Shown: piece by piece, positions 8,919-18,769 of the stretch
How the letters are laid out: every line of letters starts with the position of its first letter
How positions within the stretch are numbered: position 1 is the first letter of the stretch
Assembly (NCBI GenBank): GCA_900142905.1
Contig: FSRV01000001.1
Span: 4,030,001 to 4,094,000 of the forward strand
Length of the DNA stretch: 64,000 nt
Source: Burkholderia sp. GAS332
Lineage (GTDB): Bacteria > Pseudomonadota > Gammaproteobacteria > Burkholderiales > Burkholderiaceae
Reading direction: 5' to 3'
Program-made: the position numbers and the translations under genes
Notes under the pieces: generated by a model
Database searches by the model: none
The model's input: only the letters and a program-made list of their open reading frames with translations
Told to the model about the DNA's origin: nothing

Positions 8919-8950
8919 ACGGGACAGGGACAGGGACAGGACAGGGACAG
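8919..8950. repeat. Short tandem repeat of GGGACA/GGACA units
   Basis: About five imperfect copies of a 5-6 bp unit (GGGACA, GGGACA, GGGACA, GGACA, GGGACA) lie between the FAD oxidoreductase gene and the end of the SBP-LysM gene. This could be a slippage-prone microsatellite in the operon upstream region. No function is implied. Confidence 0.6.
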
Positions 8951-9029
8951 CGGGCGCGGTGCGCTCGCGCCCCGGTCAAGGCCTTCTTTCAGGCCGGGCC
9001 TTGGGAGCCTGGCAAAAAAGTCTACGGCG

Positions 9030-10184
9030 TCAGCGCACGGGAATGATCAGGTGCTGACCGATCAGGATAAGGTTGGGGTTCGGAAGGTTATTGCGTTTCT
9101 GCACGTCGACAAATCGCGCACCACTTCCCAACTGACTCGCGGCAATCCCATTCAGCGTGTCACCCGAGCGGACGACGTAGGTCTTCTCACCGCCGGTCGC
9201 GGCCGTCGTCAGCACCTGGTCGCTGATGAAATATTTACGCAACAGGTCCAGATAAGCCGGCGACTGCTTGACCTTCGCGATCGCGGAGTTCAGGTAGATC
9301 AGGAGCGCACCGTCTTCCTTGCGCACGCCGATTTTGTACGACAGGTTGGAGCCGTCCAGCTTCGTGACTGCGAACGTCAGATCGGTGCCCTTGATCTCCG
9401 ATACGCCGAAGGGATAGTCGTAGACGATTGCGTCGACCTGACGCTCGTCCAGGAAGTGCGACATCCACGACCGCTGCCCTTCGATACTCGCATCCGACAG
9501 CTCGACGATTTTGCTATTCGGGAACGCTTTCTCGACAAACGCCTTCACGTCCGGATCGCCCTGCAGCACGCCGACCGTTTTGCCCGCGAGATCGGCCGCG
9601 GAGCGGACCGTCGAACCCTTGGCGACGATCAACGAATAGCCGAAGTCCTCAACATAGGGAATCGAATAGACAACGCCGCTCGGTGTGTTGTCCGGGAATG
9701 TCAGGCCGTCCATGGCGACGTCGACGACGGTGTTGCCTTGCTTGTCGGTTTTCGTCAGTTGCTCGGGGACCGCCGGATACGTGTCCACGCCGTGATGCGT
9801 GTCAACCGTGATGACCGGATGGTCGCCCGAGGTGAACTCTTTCTGGGCGAACAGCAGATTGGCGAAGTCGACATTGAAGCCTTGCGGCTTGCCGTCGTCT
9901 TCCGAGTAAAACGGCCGCGAAGGATTCTCGACGCTGATACGGACGACACCGTTGCTCAAGATCGACTTCAGCGTGTCCTTGTTGGGCACGAAACCGTCCG
10001 GGTTACTCGGGGCCGGCGTTTTGACGTCGGCGCTGCTGCTGTTGCCGGTGTCTATCCCATTCACCGCGGCAGCATCTTTGTCGACGCTCTGGCCGTAATT
10101 GGGGGTTTTGAAGCCGCCTTCGTGGATATACCAACCGGCAGCCAGCAAGATCAGGAAAAGAACCGAACCCAGAATTTTCTTCAT
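9030..10184 (-). CDS. Membrane-anchored substrate-binding protein with C-terminal LysM domain
   Basis: This 384-residue protein has one hydrophobic N-terminal segment (residues 4-19, no clear signal-peptidase site), a short Ser/Asn/Pro-rich linker, and a type-3 periplasmic solute-binding domain from about 72 to 330. Visible SBP_bac_3 features are LKSILSNGVVRISVE, GKPQGFNVDFANLL, AADLAGKTVGVLQGDPDVKA and the late KEDGALLIYLNSAIAKVK. Residues 336-384 form a LysM peptidoglycan-binding module (KTYVVRSGDTLNGIAASQLG ... LILIGQHLIIPVR). The combination suggests a sensor or binder held between membrane and cell wall rather than an ABC transporter subunit; no permease or ATPase is nearby. It lies 42 bp downstream of the coiled-coil membrane protein on the same strand, probably as an operon. 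The ligand is unknown. Confidence 0.8.
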   Translation of the reverse strand: MKKILGSVLFLILLAAGWYIHEGGFKTPNYGQSVDKDAAAVNGIDTGNSSSADVKTPAPSNPDGFVPNKDTLKSILSNGVVRISVENPSRPFYSEDDGKPQGFNVDFANLLFAQKEFTSGDHPVITVDTHHGVDTYPAVPEQLTKTDKQGNTVVDVAMDGLTFPDNTPSGVVYSIPYVEDFGYSLIVAKGSTVRSAADLAGKTVGVLQGDPDVKAFVEKAFPNSKIVELSDASIEGQRSWMSHFLDERQVDAIVYDYPFGVSEIKGTDLTFAVTKLDGSNLSYKIGVRKEDGALLIYLNSAIAKVKQSPAYLDLLRKYFISDQVLTTAATGGEKTYVVRSGDTLNGIAASQLGSGARFVDVQKRNNLPNPNLILIGQHLIIPVR

Positions 10185-10226
10185 TATTTTTCGATCGAGT
10201 TGAGTGGTCGAGCGCTGCGCGCCTGA

Positions 10227-10991
10227 TTATTTGGGTGCTGTAGGCGAGCCGAGTTGCTGAGCGGGCGGATTGATCGCGGCCATTTCGGCGGCGGTGGCGG
10301 CCGTGGCTTGCTGCACTTCCGCACTTTCCATCAGCGACGTTTCCATTTCGGAAAATGCCTTGTTCACCGAGTTCATCACGGAGTCGAGCGCGGCATCCGT
10401 TTTGATTTGCGCGAAGGTGTCGCTGGTTTGCATGCCGGCAATCTTGTTCATGCGTTGCGCGGATTGCGACATGTCCCACAGCGCTTTGGCGCGATCGATT
10501 GCGTCGGAAAAACGCTTGAGTTCGTCCTGCACCTGCTTATAACGCCCCTCGCGAAAAGCGAGCAGTTTTTTCATCGTCGCGAGTTGGGTTTCGAAACGCG
10601 CCGCGTCTTCGGGATATTGCTTTTTGAACTGCGCGGTCTTGTCTTCGAAGTTTTTCACTTCGGTGCGGAAGTCGGTGATGCTCTTCTTGAACCGCTCCGC
10701 GCCTTCCTGCTTTTCGGCCAGTTCGTTGTAGAGCGTCTCGATTGGGTTCGACTTCGCTTCGTTCACGAACATCTTGACTTTCTGGTTCGCGAATTTCATG
10801 GCGAGAACGGGACCGAAATTGATCGCCGCAAGCCCGATGACCGCCGCGATGATCAGGCCGACCAGTCCTTTGACCAGCAGGATCGCGAGCGGCGCACCGA
10901 TAGCGATGCACAGCCCGATAATCGACCACTTGATGACTTTGTATTTCGTGCTGCTCGTGGTCGTGTCAACGACCGAATTGCCAACTGACAT
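10227..10991 (-). CDS. Membrane protein with long coiled-coil region, unknown function
   Basis: I do not recognise a named family in this 254-residue protein. Two hydrophobic segments lie near the N-terminus (about residues 22-43 and 44-60, rich in Ile/Leu/Ala), followed by a charged, helix-forming region from about 70 to 225 with heptad-like spacing (ELAEKQEGAERFKKSITDF, ARFETQLATMKKLLAFREGR). The tail is Ala/Gln/Pro-rich. The overall look resembles PspA-type envelope-stress coiled coils, but those lack the two membrane segments, so homology is not claimed. The ATG at 10991 follows AAAGGGGA with good spacing. The gene precedes the SBP-LysM gene and is divergent from a HilA-like regulator, a plausible controller. 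Confidence 0.75.
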   Translation of the reverse strand: MSVGNSVVDTTTSSTKYKVIKWSIIGLCIAIGAPLAILLVKGLVGLIIAAVIGLAAINFGPVLAMKFANQKVKMFVNEAKSNPIETLYNELAEKQEGAERFKKSITDFRTEVKNFEDKTAQFKKQYPEDAARFETQLATMKKLLAFREGRYKQVQDELKRFSDAIDRAKALWDMSQSAQRMNKIAGMQTSDTFAQIKTDAALDSVMNSVNKAFSEMETSLMESAEVQQATAATAAEMAAINPPAQQLGSPTAPK

Positions 10992-11524
10992 GTAAATCCC
11001 CTTTTGAAGCTTGTTTTACAAAACTGATTTTGCAAACTGCTCGGGACATCGTTGTGGCTATGCGCCTGGCGTCTATATTTTTGGGCCTGCCGCGAAAACG
11101 CTGTATGACTTTACAGGCACTCAGGCAACTCGGGAAGTGCCACCTATTTTTCACCATCATTCGGCGAATCACGAGTTCGGATCGGTCTGGTGATCAGTAG
11201 CGGCACGCGTCGAATTCAGGCTGCAGCCTTTATGACAAAAACATATCAATTTATTTTCTAATTGCTTTCATGCTTACCATTCACTGCAAGCGAATACGCT
11301 CACCCGAACGAGAAAATACCCGTCGATTATGCGAATGAGATCAATCCAGGCGATCGCTACACCCGGATTGACGTACGGGTCAGCTGCCGCGGTAATGGCC
11401 GTCGCATTCGCCAAACTGACCGATCGTGCCTGGATACGGAAGGCGTACAGGCATTCTGAGGCGCTCCAGGTGACCTAATATAAAGTCCGAAGTAACCCGC
11501 GAGTTCGATAACACTGGAGAGCAG
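10992..11524. other. Divergent intergenic region, 533 bp
   Basis: The stretch separates the coiled-coil protein gene (minus) from the winged-helix/TPR regulator gene (plus). An A+T-rich patch at about 11231-11280 (for example CAATTTATTTTCTAATTGC) stands out from its surroundings and may hold a promoter. An open frame at 11262-11459 has no ribosome-binding site or recognisable product and is not called. I find no RNA gene, repeat or riboswitch. Confidence 0.4.
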
Positions 11525-13288
11525 ATGAAGACGTCCGGACTCGTCAGGTTCTCCGACTTCGAACTCGACGTCGACCGCTACCAGCTGCGCCGAGCCGGCG
11601 AGGAAGTGCGTCTCGAGCACAAGCCAATGGAACTGCTCATCCTGCTGGCGACACGGGCGGGAGAACTCGTCCCGCGCGCGGAGATCGTGCGGGCCTTGTG
11701 GGGGGCGAATTCCTTTCGTGACACCGAGAACGGCTTGAACACCGTGGTGAGGAAGATCCGCATCGCCCTGAACGACGATCCGGTGAACCCGCAGTACGTC
11801 AAGACAGTCAAGGGCAAAGGCTACCGGCTGGATGGCATCGAGGCGCCATCGCCCGCCGAATCCCAACCCGGCCCAACGCCCGCCGTTCGTGTGATCGTCC
11901 TGCCTTTTGCAAACATGACCGGCGACGCGGCGCAGGACAGCTTCTGCGATGCGTTGGCGGCTGAAACGTCCGCCACGCTCGGCGCCCTCAAACCGGGCCG
12001 ATTGATGGTCATCGCGAGGACCACCGCCGCCCGATACCGCCGCACCGAAAAAAGCATTGCCGAGATCGCGCGCGAGCTCGCGGTGGACTATGTCCTCGAG
12101 GGCTCCTTGACTCAGGAAGGTCAACGCTTCCGAATCCTTGCTCAGTTGATCCGGTGCGCCGATCAGGTGCAGGTCTGGAGCCACGCTTACGAGCCCATGT
12201 CGCGAAGCGCGCTCGATATCCAGAAGGAGATCGGCGCGGCATTGGTCGCCGAAGTGGCGCCGACCCTGACTGAACAGCAGCAAACGATGCTGGCAAGACG
12301 GTTGCCCATCGACCCGGCCGCTCACGACGCTTACTTGCGTGGCCGGTACTTCTGGTACCGGCGCGTGCACTTCGATGCGGGGTTTTCCGCGCACCACGCG
12401 ATCAGCGGCGAAGATTTTTTTCGCAGCCGAGTCTACTTCGAGAGCGCAGTCGAACTCGATCCGACCTACGCGCTCGGCTATGTCGGCCTGTCGAACTTTC
12501 ATGGCTCGACGGTCGTACACGGTCTTTATCCGCCTGAGCAAGGTTGGCCGCTCGCCCGCGTTGCAGCCGAACGTGCGTTGGAACTGGATCCTGGGCTGCC
12601 CGAGGCCCATCAAGCGATGGCTGCGGTTCACTATTTCTACGACTGGGACTGGCGCAAAGCTGAAGCAGAGTTTCTTGAAGCGCTGCGCCTGAACCCCAGC
12701 TATCCCGAGGCCCGCAGGCTGTACGCGAGGGGTTTGCTGGCTATCGGACGCGAGCCGGAAGGACATGCGCAATTGAAACGCGCCGAACAGATCGATCCGC
12801 TCGCGTTCAAGGGCTCACGGGCCTTCGGTCTGGTGATGTCGGGCCGCCACGATGAAGTGATGAAAGAGTATTTTTCCGGCGAGCGGAGCGAGCGCTCGCC
12901 GCTTATCTATCAGCTATTGGCCACGGCATTCGAAATAAAGGGCTTGTTCAAGGAAGCCGTGGAAGCCACCACAGAGGCACTGGCCTCGTGCGGCGCGCAC
13001 GCCCGCGCACAGGCGATCCGCACCCAGTGGGAAAGCGGTGGCCACGATGCGGTCTTACGCTGGCTCCTCGACGATCTGCTCGTTAGGCACCGCTCGGGCT
13101 ACATCTCGCCGCTACTGCTTGCCGAGATCTACGCCAGACTCGCCAGACCGCCCGAAATGTTCCATTGGCTCGAGGCTGCGCTTGCCGAACGCTCGTCGCG
13201 TGTGTGCGAACTGCGCAACAACCCCTGGTTTCAGCGCTATCTTTCGGCCGGGCAATTCCGAAGCGTGGTGAAGCGGGCCGGCTTCTGA
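11525..13288 (+). CDS. HilA-like transcriptional regulator: OmpR-type winged helix plus TPR domain
   Basis: This 587-residue protein starts with an OmpR/PhoB-type winged-helix DNA-binding domain (residues 5-105: VRFSDFELDVDRYQLRRAG, LEHKPMELLILLATRAGELV, NTVVRKIRIALNDDP, VKTVKGKGYRLDG). After a Pro-rich linker comes a TolB-N-like region (about 120-240: VRVIVLPFANMTGDAAQDSF ... VDYVLEGSLTQEGQRFRILA) and then TPR-type helices to the C-terminus (ALELDPGLPEAHQAMAAVHY, ALRLNPSYPEARRLYARGLL). There is no transmembrane segment, so the layout is that of HilA-type soluble regulators, not CadC. The ATG follows CTGGAGAGCAG. It is divergent from the coiled-coil/SBP-LysM pair, which is its most likely target. 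The inducing signal is unknown. Confidence 0.82.
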   Translation: MKTSGLVRFSDFELDVDRYQLRRAGEEVRLEHKPMELLILLATRAGELVPRAEIVRALWGANSFRDTENGLNTVVRKIRIALNDDPVNPQYVKTVKGKGYRLDGIEAPSPAESQPGPTPAVRVIVLPFANMTGDAAQDSFCDALAAETSATLGALKPGRLMVIARTTAARYRRTEKSIAEIARELAVDYVLEGSLTQEGQRFRILAQLIRCADQVQVWSHAYEPMSRSALDIQKEIGAALVAEVAPTLTEQQQTMLARRLPIDPAAHDAYLRGRYFWYRRVHFDAGFSAHHAISGEDFFRSRVYFESAVELDPTYALGYVGLSNFHGSTVVHGLYPPEQGWPLARVAAERALELDPGLPEAHQAMAAVHYFYDWDWRKAEAEFLEALRLNPSYPEARRLYARGLLAIGREPEGHAQLKRAEQIDPLAFKGSRAFGLVMSGRHDEVMKEYFSGERSERSPLIYQLLATAFEIKGLFKEAVEATTEALASCGAHARAQAIRTQWESGGHDAVLRWLLDDLLVRHRSGYISPLLLAEIYARLARPPEMFHWLEAALAERSSRVCELRNNPWFQRYLSAGQFRSVVKRAGF

Positions 13289-13312
13289 ACACAATCATGG
13301 TCGGCGAATCCG

Positions 13313-13352
13313 CGGTCCGGCGGTCCGGCGGTCCGGCGATCCGGCGATCGCG
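13313..13352. repeat. 8-bp tandem repeat, CGGTCCGG units
   Basis: Three exact copies of CGGTCCGG, one CGATCCGG and a partial fifth copy follow the stop of the winged-helix/TPR regulator gene and precede the end of the DUF4148 gene. The unit is itself close to palindromic and could form a hairpin between these convergent genes. Confidence 0.65.
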
Positions 13353-13373
13353 AGGCAACGCCGGATGCGTCGT

Positions 13374-13628
13374 TCACTGTCCACCTTTGAATAGATCTTT
13401 CATGCGGTCTGCTTCACCGTTGTGCTGCGATTGGATCAGTTCGTTGTAGACCTGCTGGCGGCTTTTGCCGGTCGGCGATCCCATTTCACTGCTGGTCGAC
13501 GGCGTGCCGCCTACCGCGGTGGTGGCCAAGTCCTGGGAAGGCTGCGCTTGCGTTGAAGCGTCTTGCGCGTAAGCGCTGCCAACGGCGAAGGCGATGGCGC
13601 CGGCGGCCATAATTTGAAGGGCTTTCAT
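13374..13628 (-). CDS. Small exported DUF4148-family protein
   Basis: This 84-residue protein has a clear signal peptide (MKALQIMAAGAIAFAVGSAYA, cleavage after Ala21) and the DUF4148 C-terminal motif SRQQVYNELIQSQHNGEADRM. The family is abundant in Burkholderiaceae, often in many paralogues per genome, and has no established function. The ATG at 13628 is preceded by CCGGAGTC. The gene is isolated; the upstream 302 bp to the flippase gene contain a palindrome at 13679-13694. Confidence 0.8.
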   Translation of the reverse strand: MKALQIMAAGAIAFAVGSAYAQDASTQAQPSQDLATTAVGGTPSTSSEMGSPTGKSRQQVYNELIQSQHNGEADRMKDLFKGGQ

Positions 13629-13930
13629 TTTGCTTGACTCCGGAAAGTTAATTCAGGAAAGGCCTCCATGGCGCGGCTAGGGAAGTAATTCCCTGCGCCC
13701 ATACACCGGGAGCCTGAAGGGCGTTTTGATGCGAGACGCCTGATGACATGCTGCTTGTGCGTGAGCGTTTCGCCCATGGAGGCTGAATGAAGAAATCCTT
13801 AATTCTCGCGACGAGGCGTCTGGACTCGAGGTGCGATTTGCGAGGACAGGCTGGATGGCGACGCCGGCGCTTCAGCTGGTGTTCGGCGCGGCGTCGCGTT
13901 TGTTGCTTCGTTTAGGATGGGCCAGCCGGC
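13629..13930. other. Intergenic region upstream of the DUF4148 gene
   Basis: The stretch holds a perfect 6-bp inverted repeat AGGGAA-GTAA-TTCCCT at 13679-13694, about 50 bp upstream of the DUF4148 start, possibly an operator. A second loose symmetry (CCTCCATGG near 13663 and CCATGGAGG near 13775) flanks it. The plus-strand frame near 13787-13930 has no convincing product. Confidence 0.4.
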
Positions 13931-15196
13931 CTAGGGGAAAGAAGGCGCGTCATGCCGCCTCAAGGTTCGATAGAGCATCCACGTGGCGGCCGAACCCATA
14001 CCGACCGTCATCGACCACGCGATCCCCGTCACCCCCCAGTAGTGGGTCAGGGGCGGCACGATCGCGAACAGAATGACCATCTGTATCAGCGACGCGTGCG
14101 TCGTCGCCTTGGCATCGCCGACCGCGCGCAAGTAGGCGACGAGCACCGCGATCAATGCGCCGATTGCCATGTTGATGACGAAAATTTTGAAGAGCGGGAC
14201 CGCCGACATCCACGCGGGACCGAGAATCAACGCGAAGAGCGGCTCCGCAGTCATCCGCAGCAGCACGACGAACATCGTCAGGCCGCAAGCGACGATAACC
14301 AGGTACAGCTTGACAAGCCGCGCCGCCACGCGCGCGTCATGCCGGTGTTGCGCCGAAAACGTTGGAAACAGGTATTGCCCCATCGCAAACGCCGCGTCCG
14401 TCAGCAACATCTGCGCGAGCTTTGACGACATCTGATACGCGCCCAGTTGCGCCGGCCCGAGCAGTTTCCCGACAACAACCTTGTCGAACTGGTTGAGCAG
14501 TAGATTCACGACGCTCCCCGCCCAGATCCAGCGGCTAAAGCCAATGTAATGGCCGATCCCCGACCATGCGGCCCGAATCGGTGGCCGCGGCTTCATGGTC
14601 GCCCACGTGAGGGTGCTTTTCAGCGTTTCGCCGACGATCATGCCGATCAGCAATGAGTAGGCGCCCGCTCCGCCGAACGCGAACGCGAGGCCCGTGCAGC
14701 AATCAACAAACGCCGCGGCGATTTCGATCCCCGCGATGTGCTGGAAGCCGCGATTGCGCTGGACCACATAGTAAGCGGGCGATGCAACGCCGCGAATCAG
14801 CGGCAGCGCTGCCGCAAGCTGTAACAGGACGAGTGCATTGCCGAGGTGAAACTGGCTGTTCATCACCGGCGCGAGTGCGATCAGCAGCAGCGCGACCAGC
14901 AGGCCGCGTGTCGCGAGCGTGGTCCAGACGGCGGCGAGTTCTGAACGAGTCGGCGCATTGGTCCCCTGGATGACCGCCTGAGGGAGACCCGTGTCGGAAA
15001 GGGATTCCGCGATCGCGACCCCGAGCAGCGCGATGCTGACGCTCCCGATCGCCGACGGCCCGAGAATGCGTCCGAGCGCGAGAAACTTCACCGCGACAAG
15101 ACCGCGCACGAAAAGCTGCTGCAACAGTACCCAGGTGGGAGCACTTGGCCCGAGGCCCGCTCGCACTGAGAATGCCGCCCCCCTGATCGATCTCAC
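13931..15196 (-). CDS. Polysaccharide flippase (Wzx/PST family, MOP superfamily)
   Basis: This 421-residue inner-membrane protein has about 12 hydrophobic segments and the layout of lipid-linked polysaccharide flippases (polysaccharide biosynthesis protein family). Signature parts include the N-terminal LALGRILGPSAIGSVSIALL and the mid-protein NLLLNQFDKVVVGKLLGPAQ with LGAYQMSSKLAQM, where the FDK-x-x-x-G-x-x-L-G pattern is typical. Such proteins move undecaprenyl-linked repeat units across the membrane. The start is GTG at 15194-15196, preceded by GGAGGCGG. It is a single gene without glycosyltransferases or a polymerase nearby, so the substrate is unknown; it may be a remnant of, or a helper to, a polysaccharide locus elsewhere. 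Confidence 0.85.
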   Translation of the reverse strand: MRSIRGAAFSVRAGLGPSAPTWVLLQQLFVRGLVAVKFLALGRILGPSAIGSVSIALLGVAIAESLSDTGLPQAVIQGTNAPTRSELAAVWTTLATRGLLVALLLIALAPVMNSQFHLGNALVLLQLAAALPLIRGVASPAYYVVQRNRGFQHIAGIEIAAAFVDCCTGLAFAFGGAGAYSLLIGMIVGETLKSTLTWATMKPRPPIRAAWSGIGHYIGFSRWIWAGSVVNLLLNQFDKVVVGKLLGPAQLGAYQMSSKLAQMLLTDAAFAMGQYLFPTFSAQHRHDARVAARLVKLYLVIVACGLTMFVVLLRMTAEPLFALILGPAWMSAVPLFKIFVINMAIGALIAVLVAYLRAVGDAKATTHASLIQMVILFAIVPPLTHYWGVTGIAWSMTVGMGSAATWMLYRTLRRHDAPSFP

Positions 15197-15455
15197 TCCG
15201 CCTCCGTGGTCGCTTATTTCCCTGGATGGTTTGCGTTTTTAGCGATCAGGGTTGATGCGACGTCGACAGAATGTGAAGCCTCCGCACAGGAAAAACTGTG
15301 CGGCACTGAACGTCGCGTGACAAAGATATTTCCACAGCGTCGCACGGTCCCCGGTCTGGGGCAACGACCGCAAGACATTAAAGGTTCCGAACATGGCAGG
15401 CAGCTTGAGATAGGCCTGCGACGTTACCCGCGTTGCGCAGCACAACCCCACAAGC

Positions 15456-15491
15456 AAAAACCCCGCAGAACTTTCGTTCTACGGGGTTTTT
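15456..15491. terminator. Rho-independent terminator downstream of tRNA-Ser
   Basis: The left arm AAAAACCCCGCAGAAC and the right arm GTTCTACGGGGTTTTT form a 16-bp stem with one G-T wobble and a TTTC loop. It begins 6 bp beyond the tRNA 3' end (minus direction) and the T-tract works in both directions. Confidence 0.9.
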
Positions 15492-15496
15492 AAATT

Positions 15497-15586
15497 TGGC
15501 GGAAAGGGTGAGATTCGAACTCACGGTACCCCTAAAGGTACACTGGATTTCGAGTCCAGCGCATTCGACCACTCTGCCACCTTTCC
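15497..15586 (-). tRNA. tRNA-Ser (anticodon CGA)
   Basis: Read on the minus strand, the 90-nt gene starts GGAAAGGTGGCAGAGTGG and ends with CCTTTCC-G-CCA, so the acceptor stem pairs seven bases and CCA is encoded. The anticodon arm GCTGGA-CTCGAAA-TCCAG carries CGA, reading UCG codons. The long variable arm (TGTACCTTTAGGGGTACCG) is the class II feature of serine tRNAs, and the T-loop GTTCGAATC is canonical. It lies 183 bp downstream of serS on the same strand. Confidence 0.97.
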
Positions 15587-15666
15587 GGGTCTTCCAACTC
15601 GCAACAACGAGGCTGCTGGGTTGCTACTGAGTCAGATCCAAGCGGGTCGCTGCTTGGGAGAGAAAG

Positions 15667-15695
15667 ATTATAGAACAGCTGAATACGATTTCCAA
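15667..15695 (-). promoter_or_regulatory. Sigma-70 promoter for tRNA-Ser
   Basis: On the minus strand the sequence TTGGAA is followed by 17 bases and a perfect TATAAT (plus-strand ATTATA at 15667-15672). Transcription would start near 15660, about 70 bases before the mature tRNA 5' end at 15586. The spacing is ideal and the position lies between serS and the tRNA, so the tRNA probably has its own promoter. Confidence 0.7.
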
Positions 15696-15769
15696 GCCCC
15701 TCGTCAAAAAAATTTCAAAAAGGCTAGGCTATCGGTCGCGTGATTAGCCGCGCATCAGCGCGGCACGCA

Positions 15770-17131
<1,362 letters not shown>

Positions 17132-17201
17132 TTAGATGGTCAAGGCGTGCGGAATGGCGACACGGCCTCTGAAACGGCCGCAGAAGCACACGCGAAAACG
17201 C

Positions 17202-18515
17202 TCAACTCTTTTTAGGCTTGTTCTCGCTGCGCCACTGTGCGTCGAGTTCGGCCAGACGCGCCATCTTGTCGCCGATCTTGCCTTCAAGACCGCGCGGCGT
17301 CGGCTCGTACCAATGCGGGTCGCGCATGGTGTCCGGCAGATAGGTCTCGCCGGCCGCGTAGGCATCGGGTTCGTCGTGCGCATAGCGGTATTCGTGACCG
17401 TAGCCGAGTTCCTTCATCAGCTTGGTCGGCGCGTTACGCAAATGCACCGGCACGCCGCGCGACTGGTCCTTGCTGACGAAACGGCGCGCCTCGTTGTACG
17501 CGTTGTACCCGGCGTTCGATTTCGGTGCGACCGCCAGATAGATGATCGCCTGCGCCAGCGCCAGTTCGCCCTCGGGCGTGCCGAGGCGCTCGTAGGTTTC
17601 GGAGGCGTCGAGCGCGATGCGGGCCGCGCGCGGGTCGGCGAGGCCGATGTCTTCCCACGCCATGCGCACAATGCGGCGCGCGAGATAACGCGGGTCCGCG
17701 CCACCGTCGAGCATGCGGCAGAACCAGTAGAGCGCGCCGTCCGGGCTGCTGCCGCGCACTGATTTATGCAGCGCGCTGATCTGGTCGTAGAATGCGTCGC
17801 CGCCTTTGTCGAAGCGGCGCAGATTCTCGGCGAGCGCGCTGCCGAGCAAGGCGCCGTCGATTTCGGTGCTCTTCTGCTGGGCCGCCGCGCGCGCGACGAT
17901 TTCCAGGTTGTTCAGCAGCTTGCGGCCATCGCCATCGGCGGAACCGATCAGGGCGTCGCGGGCTTCGTCGGTGAACGTGAGGCCGCCGAGTTCTTTCTGC
18001 GCGCGGTCGAGCAGTTCGCGCTGTTCTTCGTCGGTGAGGCTTTTCAGCACGTAGACGGCGGCACGCGAGAGCAATGCGCTATTCACCTCGAACGACGGAT
18101 TCTCGGTCGTCGCGCCGACGAACACGAACAGCCCCGACTCGACGTGCGGCAAGAACGCATCCTGCTGGCTCTTGTTAAAGCGATGCACTTCGTCGACGAA
18201 CACGAGTGTCTGATGCCCGTTCGCGCGATGAATCTGCGCGGTCTCCACGGCTTCGCGGATATCCTTCACGCCCGAGAGCACCGCCGACAACGCGATGAAC
18301 TCGGCATGAAACGCATCGGCCATGAGCCGCGCGAGCGTGGTTTTGCCGACGCCGGGAGGGCCCCAAAGGATCATCGAGTGGGCTTCGCCGGATTCGAAGG
18401 CGACCCGCAGCGGCTTGTTCGGGCCGAGCAGGTGCTTCTGGCCGATCACTTCGTCGATATTGCGGGGCCGCAGGCGTTCGGCGAGCGGAACATTGGCACG
18501 GGTTTCTTCAAACAT
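17202..18515 (-). CDS. rarA: Replication-associated recombination protein RarA (MgsA), AAA+ ATPase
   Basis: This is a 437-residue AAA+ ATPase of the clamp-loader-like RarA/MgsA/WRNIP1 family, which acts at stalled replication forks. It has Walker [10 protein letters not shown] and Walker B FVDEVHRF, sensor 1 [12 protein letters not shown], and the RarA C-terminal tetramerisation part ([34 protein letters not shown]). The start [17 protein letters not shown] at 18515 is the family N-terminus; the frame upstream to 18611 is not used. serS follows 136 bp downstream. In many proteobacteria lolA and ftsK lie directly upstream of this gene; here a divergent permease gene is inserted between them. 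Confidence 0.93.
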   Translation of the reverse strand: MFEETRANVPLAERLRPRNIDEVIGQKHLLGPNKPLRVAFESGEAHSMILWGPPGVGKTTLARLMADAFHAEFIALSAVLSGVKDIREAVETAQIHRANGHQTLVFVDEVHRFNKSQQDAFLPHVESGLFVFVGATTENPSFEVNSALLSRAAVYVLKSLTDEEQRELLDRAQKELGGLTFTDEARDALIGSADGDGRKLLNNLEIVARAAAQQKSTEIDGALLGSALAENLRRFDKGGDAFYDQISALHKSVRGSSPDGALYWFCRMLDGGADPRYLARRIVRMAWEDIGLADPRAARIALDASETYERLGTPEGELALAQAIIYLAVAPKSNAGYNAYNEARRFVSKDQSRGVPVHLRNAPTKLMKELGYGHEYRYAHDEPDAYAAGETYLPDTMRDPHWYEPTPRGLEGKIGDKMARLAELDAQWRSENKPKKS

Positions 18516-18769
18516 GACGTTTTGGGGATAATCTCGGCTTTTCCGGACGCAGTCCGTATGAAGGCGGCGTGCTGCCGGATGGACAAAGCCGGCACGCGGG
18601 GGTGCGGGCAACGACCTGCATTATGACAGTGACGGCGCTCGGGCGATGAGCGCGCCGATCAGCCCGTAATCTCGCCGACAGCCTGACAGGCTAACATCGC
18701 GCGCGGCTCGGCCGGCAACACCGGCATCGCACGCGAACATACAAGCAATACCAAGAGGAATACGATTAG

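Noticed and set aside
8776..9029. Rho-independent terminator after the SBP-LysM gene
   Set aside because: The AAGGCC/GGCCTT symmetry near 8978-9003 lacks a T-tract in the transcribed direction.
11262..11459. 65-codon plus ORF upstream of the winged-helix/TPR regulator
   Set aside because: No ribosome-binding site, no similarity, and it lies in the A+T-rich control region.
18540..18769. TPP riboswitch in front of the CytX/CodB-like permease
   Set aside because: The conserved CTGAGA and thi-box core elements are absent; only ordinary hairpins are seen.
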